Notes: generated by a model from the letters alone, not told the origin. A stretch of DNA of 64,000 nucleotides from CAYMMX01 sp964391675 (GCA_964391675.1 CAYMMX010000001.1:186001-250000), one strand, 5' to 3'. Numbered from the stretch's first letter, positions 19,450 to 27,612 are shown. A program made the numbers and translations.

Positions 19450-20766
19450 TTATTTTTTTGCTTTTGCTTTTTTAGCTTTAAATTCTACTTTATTATTTTC
19501 TACCAAAAATCTAATAACTTTTTCGGTTAAAGCCTGATGAGATAAAGAGTTAAACATATCAGGATTTTGTTTTAACTCCTTAAGAAAAGTTTCTCTGTTA
19601 AGGTGGTATGTCGCTTCAAGCTCTTTAAATTTTTCTTCTAAATCAACATGGTCAATTCTTATATCTTCTTCTTGAGCAATTTTATCAAAAACAAGAGAGT
19701 TTTTTATTCTATTTAGGGCTTCTGATTTAAGTTCAGCCATAAGCTTATCTTCATCTTGCGATTTAACAACATCGTCAGGGTTAAAACCTTGCATTTTAAG
19801 CCTTTGTTTATATTCTTCGAGCAAAGAATTAGCTTCTCTTTCTATCATTGAATCTTGAACATCAACTTTTATATTACTTACTATTTTGTTAATAACAGCA
19901 GTTTCTTTTATTTTTTTATCTTCAGTTTCTTTTGTAGAATCTATGAATTTTTGTATGTCTGCTTTTAAATCATCAACTGTTTTAAAAGGACCTGTTTTTT
20001 GAGCAAATTCATCGGTTAATTCCGGTAGAACTTTTTCTTTTATTTCTTTTATTTTTATTTTAAATACTGCTGGCTTTCCTGCAATTTTTGGCTCATGGTA
20101 ATCTTTTGGAAAATCAACATTAATATCAAATTCTTCGTCTAATTTATGACCAACAATTTGTTCTGCAAAACCAGGTATAAAGTTAGAATTAGCTAAATCT
20201 AACGGATAATTTTCAGCAGCCCCGCCTTGAATTTTTTCACCTTCAACAGAACCGTCAAAGTCGATTACAACAAGGTCTGTTTTTTTTGTTTTTCTGTCTA
20301 CAACAAGATTAAAACTTGCATGCCTTTGAAGAAGACTATCTAATGATTTATCAAAAGCATCATCTGGTGTTACATATTCTTCTGCCTGAACAGTAAGGTT
20401 TTTATATTCTCCTAATTTAACTTCCGGACGAAGTTCTACTTTTGCTATAATCTTTAAATCTTCTCCGACTTCAAATTCATAAGATTCTACATATGGTTGG
20501 GAAATTACATCAAGTTTATTGTCGATAATGGCATCTTTAAACACTTTTGGCAATATAGAATCTAGAGCCTCATGTTTAATTGTTTCTGTACCATAGTGTT
20601 TTTCAATTATGTTTCTTGGTGCTTTCCCTTTTCTGAAACCAGGAATATTTGCGTGTTCTGAGATTTTCTTAACTGCTCTGTTATATTCATTTATAGCTTC
20701 TTTTGCAGGTATTTTAATATTTATTTTACAAATGTTATTAGGTTCATTTTCAATATTTATTTTCAT
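19450..20766 (-). CDS. tig: Trigger factor (ribosome-bound chaperone, peptidyl-prolyl isomerase)
   Basis: 438 aa. The N-terminal ribosome-binding domain has the signature GFRKGKAPRNIIEKHYG (about 44-60). A FKBP-like isomerase domain (about 155-240) follows, then a long helical C-terminal arm ending in a Lys/Ala-rich tail. It binds nascent chains at the ribosome exit. It is first in tig-clpP-clpX. Upstream on the minus strand a TATAAT (20804-20799) gives a likely -10 with a weak -35, and AAAGGA lies before the ATG. Confidence 0.97.
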   Translation of the reverse strand: MKINIENEPNNICKINIKIPAKEAINEYNRAVKKISEHANIPGFRKGKAPRNIIEKHYGTETIKHEALDSILPKVFKDAIIDNKLDVISQPYVESYEFEVGEDLKIIAKVELRPEVKLGEYKNLTVQAEEYVTPDDAFDKSLDSLLQRHASFNLVVDRKTKKTDLVVIDFDGSVEGEKIQGGAAENYPLDLANSNFIPGFAEQIVGHKLDEEFDINVDFPKDYHEPKIAGKPAVFKIKIKEIKEKVLPELTDEFAQKTGPFKTVDDLKADIQKFIDSTKETEDKKIKETAVINKIVSNIKVDVQDSMIEREANSLLEEYKQRLKMQGFNPDDVVKSQDEDKLMAELKSEALNRIKNSLVFDKIAQEEDIRIDHVDLEEKFKELEATYHLNRETFLKELKQNPDMFNSLSHQALTEKVIRFLVENNKVEFKAKKAKAKK

Positions 20767-20914
20767 ATTCTTAATCCTTTATTATTACATCTTTGAGAAT
20801 TATACCTCAAAAAAACTTTTTTTGGAATATACCCTCCTTTCTCTCTAGAAATTCGATATTAAATCATAAAAATGTATGATTTAATTTTAAGTCGGTGTTG
20901 CTAATATACAACTA

Positions 20915-20988
20915 TACTCCTTAGAGACGATGATACACATATCCCTAATCAACAGCTATGCACCCCTAAAGTACATAGCTTTTTTTTA
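20915..20988 (+). ncRNA. Candidate small RNA in the tig-trpB gap
   Basis: The gap 20767-21087 holds no open frame but has a plus-strand terminator: AGCTATG (20954-20960), 13-nt loop, CATAGCT (20974-20980), then a run of T to 20988. Both flanking genes are on the minus strand, so the terminator must end some other plus-strand transcript, here placed from about 20915. The start is a guess. The same gap contains the tig promoter (minus) and the trpB hairpin. Confidence 0.35.
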
Positions 20989-21038
20989 TAACTTTTTATA
21001 AGATAAAACCTAAAACCAAGAAAATGTTATTTAGATAT

Positions 21039-21084
21039 CTAATAAGATTCATTAAATATAAATTTTATTTATGAACCTTATTAG
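21039..21084 (-). terminator. Hairpin just after trpB
   Basis: On the minus strand CTAATAAGGTTCAT (21084-21071) pairs with ATGAATCTTATTAG (21052-21039) with one G-T pair, about 18-nt loop. It begins 4 nt after the trpB stop. There is no strong T-run, so it may be a weak terminator or a 3'-end stabiliser. Confidence 0.55.
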
Positions 21085-21087
21085 AAA

Positions 21088-22320
21088 CTATAATAAAAAT
21101 GAACCTATTTGATATTTTGTTCCGTATTTTTCGATAACAAAATCCATGTCTTTATCTCCTCTGCCTGATAAATTAACAAGGATAGTCTTTTCTTTTGGTA
21201 ATTCTTTAGCAAGTTTTATTGCATAAGCTATTGCATGAGAGCTTTCGAGCGCCGGTATAATTCCTTCTGTTCTGGATAATTCAAAAAATGCTTCAACTGT
21301 TTCTTCATCTGTAGCATATTTATAATTAACCCTTTCTATATCTTTTAAGTAACAATGTTCAGGTCCAACACCAGGATAATCCAAACCACTGGCTATAGAA
21401 TAAACTTCAGCGGGTTCTCCTTTACTGTCTTTTAAACAGTAACATTTAAATCCATGAATAATTCCTTTTTCACCTAAAGTTAAAGTTGCTGCATGCTGGC
21501 CATATTGAAAACTTTTACCTGCAGGTTCCACTCCATAAATATTTACTGATTCATCATTTAAAAATGAAGAAAAAAGACCTATCGCATTTGATCCTCCTCC
21601 TACACAAGCAATTATATTATTTGGTAACTCTCCTGTAATTTCCAGAAATTGTTCTCTTGCTTCTTTTCCTACTATTGATTGAAAATCCCTAACCATTTGC
21701 GGAAACGGATGAGGTCCGACAACAGAACCTATTGCATATATTTGTGTTATCGGATCTTTAAGATAGGCTATAAAAGCAGCATCTACAGCTTCTTTTAATG
21801 TTTTTAATCCTTCTGTTACAGGAATTACATTTGCTCCAAGTATTTTCATCTTTAAAACATTAGGTTTCTCTTTGTTTATATCGACTTCTCCCATGTAAAT
21901 ATCACATTCTAATCCTACTAAAGCTGCAGCTGTTGCAAGGGCAACACCATGTTGACCTGCACCTGTTTCAGCTATTAATTTTTTTTTGCCCATTTTCTTT
22001 GCAAGTAATGCCTCACCTATAGCATGATTAATTTTATGTGCCCCTGTATGATTCAAATCTTCACGCTTTAAAAATATTTTTGCTCCACCAGTTTTAAAAG
22101 TAAGATTTTTAGCATAAAATATCGGACTTGGTCTTCCTACATAGTGTTTATATAAATAAGCTAACTCTTCTTTAAAATCCTTATCTTCTTTTAGATAGCT
22201 GTATGTTTCTTGAATTTCGTTAAAAGCCTCTCTTAGCTCATCAGGAATAAAACATCCTCCATATTCCCCGTAAAATCCCTTTGTATCTGGTTCTTGTTTA
22301 ATCTTGATTTCACTTTTCAT
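21088..22320 (-). CDS. trpB: Tryptophan synthase beta chain
   Basis: 410 aa. It condenses indole with serine to make tryptophan, using PLP. The PLP-binding Lys96 is in HTGAHKINHA, the catalytic Glu118 is in AETGAGQHG, the phosphate-binding loop is GGGSNAIG, and SGRGDKDMD lies near the end. The protein contains no Trp residue, as expected for a Trp-biosynthetic enzyme. A GGAG site precedes the ATG. It lies 25 bp after the 404-aa membrane-protein gene, and both are downstream of a Trp-type attenuator at 23.6-23.8 kb. No trpA or other trp gene is in the window, so the indole source is unknown: alpha subunit encoded elsewhere, or scavenged indole. The sequence is of the normal TrpB1 type. Confidence 0.96.
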   Translation of the reverse strand: MKSEIKIKQEPDTKGFYGEYGGCFIPDELREAFNEIQETYSYLKEDKDFKEELAYLYKHYVGRPSPIFYAKNLTFKTGGAKIFLKREDLNHTGAHKINHAIGEALLAKKMGKKKLIAETGAGQHGVALATAAALVGLECDIYMGEVDINKEKPNVLKMKILGANVIPVTEGLKTLKEAVDAAFIAYLKDPITQIYAIGSVVGPHPFPQMVRDFQSIVGKEAREQFLEITGELPNNIIACVGGGSNAIGLFSSFLNDESVNIYGVEPAGKSFQYGQHAATLTLGEKGIIHGFKCYCLKDSKGEPAEVYSIASGLDYPGVGPEHCYLKDIERVNYKYATDEETVEAFFELSRTEGIIPALESSHAIAYAIKLAKELPKEKTILVNLSGRGDKDMDFVIEKYGTKYQIGSFLL

Positions 22321-22345
22321 AGTTAACTCCTTTCACTTTAAATAA

Positions 22346-23560
22346 CTATTTACATACTTGTATTTTATTTTCTTTATCATATCTATATTGAGTGAATATT
22401 TTTGAATAACCGGCAACAAAAAAGCCCATAACAATCAATCCAAAAAGAGTTGGTATTCCTATTAATGCAGATTTTTGATTAAATAATTTTTTAAATTCTG
22501 ATTCTATAGAAGTACCATTTTTTATAGCTGATTTTCTAGCTAATTCAGGTAATTTTTCTAAAGTTGGCATTTTTTCTTCATTAAGAATTTCTTTACATTT
22601 ATCTGTTTTCTTAAGAATTTTTCTAAAAGCTTTTTCAAATAATTCACTACCTGTTATGACATAAAATGTAACGAGAGGATATCTGAATAAAACTTCTTGA
22701 AAATTTTGCTTCCCTCGATCTTTTGCTGCTCCAAAATAACCAATACCTCCTATTAATACACATGCCATTAATTGACCTTTAGAAAGTCCTAATTTTCCGT
22801 TATTATCTTTAAAATCGATACTAAAATATTCATTAAATTTTGTAGCTTTTTCAGTATTATTTTTAAAAATTTTGTTTCCCGGCGCTAAAATAGTTTCACT
22901 AATTTTTTGAATAAGTTGTTGTAAGTTCGGTTTTTTTCTTCCTGCTAAAATAAATGCTGACAATCCTAAGCATCCCACAATAAGAGTTCCAGCAAGTTTT
23001 AAATGATTTATTGCATTTTTTTCAACTTGCTTTTGATTTTTTTTATCTTCTTCTTTTGTTTTACTTAAATTAGCAATATTGTTAAAATCAGCTTGTTTGA
23101 ACATTTTAATTGTAAAAATATTTTTTATATAATTTAGAGAATATTCGCACAATGGTATTGATAATGCTGAAATAGCTATAGCTGCCTTTACAGGCATAAG
23201 TTTTTTGTTATATTCGACACTTATACTCTTATCTTTTAAAAGGTTCTCGGCTCTAACAGATATTTTTGCGGATAAATCATCAGTAAGTTTATTAGAATAA
23301 AGTTTTCTGAAAAGTTTTTCGCCTAAAAGTGTAGGTCCATAATAAACTAATAAGCTTTCAGATATTTCTAAAAAAGACATGTCCGAAAAATCTGCTAAAC
23401 TTCTTGAAAATAAAGCTTTTGGAACCCAATTTGTAATTGTATCTTGTGCAAATCTTAAGTGCGCAAGAGAATTTTTTGATTCATGCAAATTAATATATTT
23501 TGCAACTAATCGAGAAGGTCTTGGTAAAGTATTTATTAGATTTTGTGCATTAACTTCCAT
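22346..23560 (-). CDS. Multi-pass membrane protein of unknown function, first gene of the Trp-attenuated unit
   Basis: 404 aa. Hydrophobic segments lie near 122-145, 188-207, 263-280, 292-306 and 365-388; between them are Lys-rich loops (for example 168-186). No transporter or enzyme signature is recognised. It has only one Trp (W45). AAAGGA sits 8 nt before the ATG. The gene starts about 60 bp after the attenuator's terminator and is followed after 25 bp by trpB, so both should be expressed only when the terminator is bypassed. That context hints at a role connected with tryptophan or indole, such as uptake or envelope, but this is inference. Alternatively it is a lineage-specific gene inserted between leader and trpB. 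Similar unassigned membrane proteins occur at 44951, 49545 and 50198. Confidence 0.75.
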   Translation of the reverse strand: MEVNAQNLINTLPRPSRLVAKYINLHESKNSLAHLRFAQDTITNWVPKALFSRSLADFSDMSFLEISESLLVYYGPTLLGEKLFRKLYSNKLTDDLSAKISVRAENLLKDKSISVEYNKKLMPVKAAIAISALSIPLCEYSLNYIKNIFTIKMFKQADFNNIANLSKTKEEDKKNQKQVEKNAINHLKLAGTLIVGCLGLSAFILAGRKKPNLQQLIQKISETILAPGNKIFKNNTEKATKFNEYFSIDFKDNNGKLGLSKGQLMACVLIGGIGYFGAAKDRGKQNFQEVLFRYPLVTFYVITGSELFEKAFRKILKKTDKCKEILNEEKMPTLEKLPELARKSAIKNGTSIESEFKKLFNQKSALIGIPTLFGLIVMGFFVAGYSKIFTQYRYDKENKIQVCK

Positions 23561-23618
23561 TTGAGTAATCCTTTCAACGCTAAATAAAGTTTAAAAAAAT
23601 TAGACCGAATTTTTAGAC

Positions 23619-23658
23619 AAAAAAATAGTCTGAAACTTAATTAAGTACAGACTATTTT
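23619..23658 (-). terminator. Attenuator terminator of the trp leader
   Basis: On the minus strand AAAATAGTCTG (23658-23648), a 15-nt loop that can itself fold as ACTT-AATT-AAGT, CAGACTATTTT (23632-23622), and a run of T to 23619. The 11-bp stem is perfect. It lies between the leader peptide and the membrane-protein gene. Upstream TAATTAAAGT could pair with ACTTAATTA in its loop to form an antiterminator (one bulge). Confidence 0.85.
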
Positions 23659-23683
23659 AAAATACGGTTAAAACTTTAATTAT

Positions 23684-23758
23684 TTAACGCCAACAAAACA
23701 TGCCTGCACCTTTATGCAAGCTCCACCATTTATTTGTGTTTTGTTGTTGAATATACAT
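23684..23758 (-). CDS. trpL: Trp leader peptide (24 aa, tandem Trp codons)
   Basis: A 25-codon frame including stop with its own AGAAGG ribosome site (23771-23766) 7 nt before ATG 23758. The peptide reads MYIQQQNTNK-WWSLHKGAGM-FCWR. Three of 24 residues are Trp, with codons 11 and 12 TGG TGG at 23728-23723. Trp is otherwise nearly absent from the two following genes. Codons 4-7 and 20-23 form a perfect 10-bp stem, CAACAAAACA/TGTTTTGTTG (23746-23737 with 23700-23691). Inside it is a 7-bp stem (23721-23715 with 23708-23702). This is the layout of ribosome-mediated attenuation: stalling at the Trp codons would break this pause hairpin and favour the antiterminator. It was read by eye and has not been compared with any database. 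Confidence 0.85.
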   Translation of the reverse strand: MYIQQQNTNKWWSLHKGAGMFCWR

Positions 23759-23782
23759 TTATTTTCCTTCTACTTTTGTAGC

Positions 23783-23811
23783 ATTATAAATTGGACTCTA
23801 AATTTTGTCAA
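23783..23811 (-). promoter_or_regulatory. Consensus sigma-70 promoter of the trp leader
   Basis: TTGACA (23811-23806), exactly 17 bp, TATAAT (23788-23783). A match to consensus at every position suggests strong constitutive initiation, leaving control to the attenuator. Transcription should start near 23776, just before the leader ribosome site. Confidence 0.9.
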
Positions 23812-23852
23812 TCCCTGAATTAGGAAAACTAATGTTTTATAAATATAATTTT

Positions 23853-24683
23853 TTATGCTAAATCTGATACATTAATTCTTCCAAATTTCGCAGATAAATC
23901 ATCAATGTGGTGCATTAAATAAATAAAAGAATCTAAGTCTTTTTGATCTAAATCTATAATTGCACCCCATTCACTCCTTGCATGATGTGCAGCTATCATT
24001 TTTGCTATATCCTTAAACCCCTCCATCATACAAATCGAAAAACCGTATTGAGAATGTGAAATCCAATCATTTCTGAAATTTTCATCATAATCGATAAGTC
24101 CTGACTCAGTATTTATAGTATATTCAAAAATTTTCCCTATATCATGTAAAATACATGCTGCATAAACTTTATCATCATCAATTTTTGTATTAAAAAGTTT
24201 TAAATTTGCCTCTGCAATCTGTAAACATTCCAAAGTATGAACAAGCAATCCTCCTAAATAATTATGGTGCATAGCTTTTGCAGCAGGAGCAATTTTAATC
24301 CTTTCTTCATGTTTTTTAAAATAATTTTGCAAAAATTCTTTAAGCTTTGTTTCTTTTATTTTATTTATGTACTGTAAAATCTCATTAAAAATTTTTTCTT
24401 GCTCTGTTACATCAATCCCTAATCTTGCTTCTTTAACAAGTTCCAATGCCGAAATAAGGCAATTATTAAATTTTTCGTTATAAGAACCTGAAACAATTTT
24501 AACTTGATTTCCTGTTCTAAATAATTTTTCATCAACACGATTTAGGGTTTCTTCCCAAAGAATACAATTCAATAAAGACTCATCTTCAGGATCTTTGAGC
24601 TGCAATTTGCCCATTTTTGTCCCTGATTTTGTGTCTCCTATAGAAAAAAGTGCTACTTCATATATTGTTTCTGTACTAAACAT
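23853..24683 (-). CDS. OB-fold/HD-domain protein, YhaM-like 3'-5' exoribonuclease
   Basis: 276 aa. The N-terminal part (about 1-85) resembles an OB-fold nucleic-acid-binding domain (GTKMGKLQLKDPEDESLLNCILW). The C-terminal HD domain has the ordered metal ligands: His in HHNYLGGLLVHTLE (about 143-156), HD in ACILHDIGKI (about 180), His-His in AAHHARSEWG and a late Asp in MHHIDDLSAK. This order matches YhaM/CBF1-type RNases, which trim RNA 3' ends. It starts 5 bp after the ilvC stop, so it is probably cotranscribed with it. Downstream lies the trp leader promoter. Confidence 0.8.
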   Translation of the reverse strand: MFSTETIYEVALFSIGDTKSGTKMGKLQLKDPEDESLLNCILWEETLNRVDEKLFRTGNQVKIVSGSYNEKFNNCLISALELVKEARLGIDVTEQEKIFNEILQYINKIKETKLKEFLQNYFKKHEERIKIAPAAKAMHHNYLGGLLVHTLECLQIAEANLKLFNTKIDDDKVYAACILHDIGKIFEYTINTESGLIDYDENFRNDWISHSQYGFSICMMEGFKDIAKMIAAHHARSEWGAIIDLDQKDLDSFIYLMHHIDDLSAKFGRINVSDLA

Positions 24684-24688
24684 TTTTA

Positions 24689-25711
24689 TTAATTCTTAGC
24701 TCTGTCAATGATTTTGTTTCCGCCCCAAGTAAAGTTGCTTCTTATTTCTTTACCTACTTTTTCAATTAAATGGTCTTCATTTTCTTTTCTTAATTGATTA
24801 AATTTAGCACCACCTGAGCTTAATTCATTTAAAAATTCATCAGCAAATTTTCCACTTTGAATTTCTGAAAGAATTTCTTTCATTGCAGCTTTTGATTGTT
24901 CAGTAACAACTCTGGGACCTCTTGTTAAATCACCATATTCAGCAGTATTTGAAATTGAATAGCGCATATCTGCCAAACCGCCTTGATTAATTAAATCAAC
25001 AATTAATTTTAATTCATGAAGAACTTCAAAGTAAGCCATATATGGAGAATAACCTGCTTCAACAAGAGTTTCGAATCCTGCCTTAATTAAAGCCGTACAA
25101 CCACCACACAAAACTGCCTGTTCACCAAATAAATCTGTTTCTGTTTCTTCTCTGAAAGTAGTTTCTATAATACCGGCTCTGCCTGAACCTATTGCAGAAG
25201 CATATGATAAAGCTACTTCTTTAGAATCACCTGTAGCATCTTGATAAATAGCAATAAGGGCAGGAACACCTTTTCCTAATTGATATTCGCTTCTTACAGT
25301 ATGACCGGGCCCTTTTGGAGCAACCATTATTACACTGATATCATTTGGAACAACAATCTTTCCGAAATGAACATTAAATCCGTGCGAAAACATTAAGTAT
25401 TGTCCTGCTTTTAAATTTGGTTTGATTTGTTCTTCGTAAACTTTTGCCTGAATTTCATCCGGAATTAAAACTTGTACAACATCGGCCCATTTAACTGCAT
25501 CTGCAACTTCCATTATCTTAAAGTTTTCTAATTGAGCTTTTTTATAAGAAGTTCCACCTGTTCTTAACCCTAAAACAACATCACAACCGGATTCTTTAAG
25601 ATTCATTGATTGACCGTATCCTTGAGAACCATATCCGATTACTGCAACTTTTTTATTTTTTATAAGTTCTTTATTAATATCACTGTCACGATAAATTTTT
25701 AAATTGTCCAT
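24689..25711 (-). CDS. ilvC: Ketol-acid reductoisomerase
   Basis: 340 aa, class I length. NADPH-binding fingerprint GYGSQGYGQSMNLKESG (about 27-43), LRTGGTSYKKA (phosphate loop), and metal/substrate motifs DLFGEQAVLCGG and EVLHELKLIVDLI. It catalyses isomerisation and reduction of acetolactate/acetohydroxybutyrate in valine, isoleucine and leucine synthesis. There is a strong AAGGAGT ribosome site. No other ilv or leu genes are in the window. I looked upstream for a branched-chain leader peptide in the 66-bp gap and saw none. It is followed after 5 bp by the YhaM-like gene. Confidence 0.96.
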   Translation of the reverse strand: MDNLKIYRDSDINKELIKNKKVAVIGYGSQGYGQSMNLKESGCDVVLGLRTGGTSYKKAQLENFKIMEVADAVKWADVVQVLIPDEIQAKVYEEQIKPNLKAGQYLMFSHGFNVHFGKIVVPNDISVIMVAPKGPGHTVRSEYQLGKGVPALIAIYQDATGDSKEVALSYASAIGSGRAGIIETTFREETETDLFGEQAVLCGGCTALIKAGFETLVEAGYSPYMAYFEVLHELKLIVDLINQGGLADMRYSISNTAEYGDLTRGPRVVTEQSKAAMKEILSEIQSGKFADEFLNELSSGGAKFNQLRKENEDHLIEKVGKEIRSNFTWGGNKIIDRAKN

Positions 25712-25777
25712 GTTTATACTCCTTATTTTTATAACCCTTGAGTTTATTTTAGCATAAAAAAGGTAAATGTAATATGT

Positions 25778-26056
25778 TTAGATCATATATCTTTCATTAG
25801 AAATATCTTTTTTACTAACAAAACATTCTATTGCTAATTTTTCACAGGTTGCTAATAATACTTCGTTTATTTTACTAAAAGAATATTTAGATTTACTTAT
25901 ATTTGCATGCAAAACCATAACAAAATGTTCCTGCATAAGGGCTTCTTTAATATCTTCGATATTAACATCGTACTTTGCAAGAACATATGTGATTTTTGCA
26001 ACAATTCCGGGTTTGTCTGCTCCAGATATTGTAATTATTATTTTATTATCTTCCAT
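25778..26056 (-). CDS. ACT-domain protein (UPF0237 type)
   Basis: 92 aa from ATG 26056, where the conserved part begins MEDNKIIITISGADKPGIV; an upstream ATG at 26158 would run into rpmA. The ACT fold signature is SGADKPGIVAKITYVLAKYDVNIEDIK split over two strands. The sequence then continues QEHFVMVLHANIS. Small single-ACT proteins of this family bind amino acids or similar ligands; the ligand is unknown. It lies between rpmA and ilvC on the same strand. A link with ilvC is possible because amino-acid-binding ACT proteins can be regulatory, but it is not shown. Confidence 0.8.
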   Translation of the reverse strand: MEDNKIIITISGADKPGIVAKITYVLAKYDVNIEDIKEALMQEHFVMVLHANISKSKYSFSKINEVLLATCEKLAIECFVSKKDISNERYMI

Positions 26057-26090
26057 TTTTTGCCTATGAAGATTAATTTTAATTTTATAA

Positions 26091-26345
26091 TTATACAGAG
26101 TATACGCTAATTTGTTTTCTGTCACGTCTGTGTGATTCAAATTTAACAATACCGTCAATTAAAGCAAATAAAGTGTCATCTGAACCGATACCAACGTTAT
26201 TTCCAGGATGAACTTTTGTTCCTCTTTGACGAATTAAAATATTTCCTGCTTTAACTTGTTCTCCACCGAATTTTTTAACACCTAAACGCTTAGCGTCGGA
26301 ATCTCTACCGTTACGGGTTGAACCCATACCTTTCTTATGTGCCAT
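26091..26345 (-). CDS. rpmA: 50S ribosomal protein L27
   Basis: 84 aa. It starts MAHKKGMGSTRNGRDSD with no N-terminal extension, then GVKKFGGEQVKAGNILIRQRGTKVHPG in the usual positions and GIGSDDTLFALIDGIVKFE. L27's N-terminus reaches the peptidyl-transferase centre. It follows rplU by 167 bp on the same strand, the standard L21-L27 pairing. Its start is preceded by a hairpin motif (26343-26388) shared with alaS and the last receiver gene. Confidence 0.97.
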   Translation of the reverse strand: MAHKKGMGSTRNGRDSDAKRLGVKKFGGEQVKAGNILIRQRGTKVHPGNNVGIGSDDTLFALIDGIVKFESHRRDRKQISVYSV

Positions 26346-26388
26346 TTTTTCTACCGTTACACGAAATCATTTTGATTTCGCCCTTTCT
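26343..26388 (-). promoter_or_regulatory. Start-proximal hairpin motif of rpmA
   Basis: On the minus strand AGAAAGGGC, hairpin GAAATC-AAAAT-GATTTC, then GTGTAACGGT, an A-rich run and ATG. The same order (AAAGG-CGA, hairpin ending TTCG, GTGTAAYGGT, A-run, ATG) precedes alaS, and a related form precedes the gene at 63783. Confidence 0.5.
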
Positions 26389-26512
26389 ATAATCTTTTAA
26401 TTATTACTTGATTTTTTATAATTATCGGGCTTAATATACCCTTGTGCTTACTAATCTTGGCCTCGCTTGCTTTTTGTTTAAACTCACTCGTGCTCAAAGA
26501 TGTTTTTAGTAC

Positions 26513-26872
26513 TTAGCTTTCTGCTTCTGTAGCTTCTGCAGCTGTGGCTTTCTTTTGAGCAGCAGTTCTGATTTTTGTAATCATAACTTTGGTAAAACCT
26601 TGTCTGTGTCCTTGTTTTTTTCTATAACCTTTTTTAGGTCTTTGCTTATATACAATGATTTTCTTTTCTCTATCATGCGCTAAAATTGTTCCCTCAACAG
26701 AAGCACCTTTTACATAAGGTTGTCCGACTTTTGATTTTTTACCGTTTGCAAGCATAACAATTTTATCAAAAACAACTTTAGAATCTTTTTCGCCTTCTAA
26801 AAGTTCAACTTTAAGATACTTACCTTCTTCCATCTGGTATTGTTTTCCACCAGTTTCTACTATTGCATACAT
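26513..26872 (-). CDS. rplU: 50S ribosomal protein L21
   Basis: 119 aa from ATG 26872, where the universal start MYAIVETGGKQYQ begins and GGAAAGGAAAGC precedes; a longer frame to 26911 adds 13 unrelated residues. The C-terminal RNA-binding segment YKQRPKKGYRKKQGHRQGFT is typical, and the tail is Ala/Lys-rich. It is cotranscribed with rpmA. A structured leader (26892-26935) and a promoter (26962-26990) lie upstream, so autoregulation through the leader is possible. Confidence 0.97.
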   Translation of the reverse strand: MYAIVETGGKQYQMEEGKYLKVELLEGEKDSKVVFDKIVMLANGKKSKVGQPYVKGASVEGTILAHDREKKIIVYKQRPKKGYRKKQGHRQGFTKVMITKIRTAAQKKATAAEATEAES

Positions 26873-26891
26873 TGTGCTTTCCTTTCCTTTA

Positions 26892-26935
26892 AGGTATCGT
26901 GTTTTGCGCAAACAAAAACTTTAAACGATATACCT
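26892..26935 (-). promoter_or_regulatory. Structured leader before rplU
   Basis: On the minus strand AGGTAT..CGT (from 26935) pairs with ACGATACCT (to 26892), enclosing a second TTTGCGCAAA palindrome. It lies between the promoter and the L21 start, where L21 leaders of other bacteria carry autoregulatory RNA. That function here is inferred. Confidence 0.45.
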
Positions 26936-26961
26936 ATCTAACTATTATACTTCGTTCCATT

Positions 26962-26990
26962 ATTATTACTGGCTCAAAGATTATTGTCAA
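26962..26990 (-). promoter_or_regulatory. Promoter of rplU-rpmA
   Basis: TTGACA (26990-26985), 17-bp spacer, AATAAT (26967-26962). Confidence 0.6.
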
Positions 26991-27018
26991 CATGGGGTTT
27001 AAGAATATTTAATAATTA

Positions 27019-27612
27019 TTATTTAAAAATATTTAAGAAATATTCAAAATTAATTAATGTTTTTTTCTTAGCTTGCTCAAGCTCTGCTATTCTTTTCGAA
27101 AGCATTTTATTATCTTCTGTTAATTCTTCAACCTTTTGAGACAATTCCTGATTATCTTTTTTCAATGAACTGTCTTGTAATAATTCTTTTACATAATCAG
27201 AATCTTTCATTTGTTCTTGAATTCTTGAAGTTATTTTTTCCACAACAGAATCTGCAAGCATTTGCAAAGTTTGATTTGTAACATCAAGTGTTACATTTTT
27301 AAGCTCTGTTCCTTGTGAAATATTTACTGTTGATATTTCATTTTTAGTTTCTTCTTTTGTTTTTGCACTAAGCTTTTCCGGTAAAATTTTGTTTATATGA
27401 TAAATTATCTGATCATTTGAAAAACCTTGTGATTTTAAACTAATACCTTTTTTAAGCTTTGCGATAGCCATATTATCATAAAATTCAACACCATCTTCAT
27501 CTTCATAAATAGGATCTATTTTCCAATTTTTTATAAAATTGCTTAAAGTTGTTTCATCTATAAAATAATTATATTCTATTAAAGTTTTTTCAATATCTTT
27601 TTTATTATGCAT
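27019..27612 (-). CDS. MerR-like DNA-binding protein with C-terminal coiled coil
   Basis: 197 aa from ATG 27612, with GGGAG 5 nt ahead; a GTG at 27618 overlaps that site. Residues about 1-70 look like a winged helix-turn-helix of MerR type (IDETTLSNFIKNWKI then YDNMAIAKLKKGISLKSQGF). The middle is polar. Residues about 125-185 are a long coiled coil (SQKVEELTEDNKMLSKRIAELEQ). It has no effector domain, so it may be a small nucleoid or regulatory factor. The target is unknown. It lies between smpB and rplU on the same strand. Confidence 0.6.
   Translation of the reverse strand: MHNKKDIEKTLIEYNYFIDETTLSNFIKNWKIDPIYEDEDGVEFYDNMAIAKLKKGISLKSQGFSNDQIIYHINKILPEKLSAKTKEETKNEISTVNISQGTELKNVTLDVTNQTLQMLADSVVEKITSRIQEQMKDSDYVKELLQDSSLKKDNQELSQKVEELTEDNKMLSKRIAELEQAKKKTLINFEYFLNIFK

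Noticed and set aside
25712..25777. Branched-chain leader attenuator before ilvC
   Set aside because: The 66-bp gap has no run of Leu, Val or Ile codons, no pause hairpin and no terminator.
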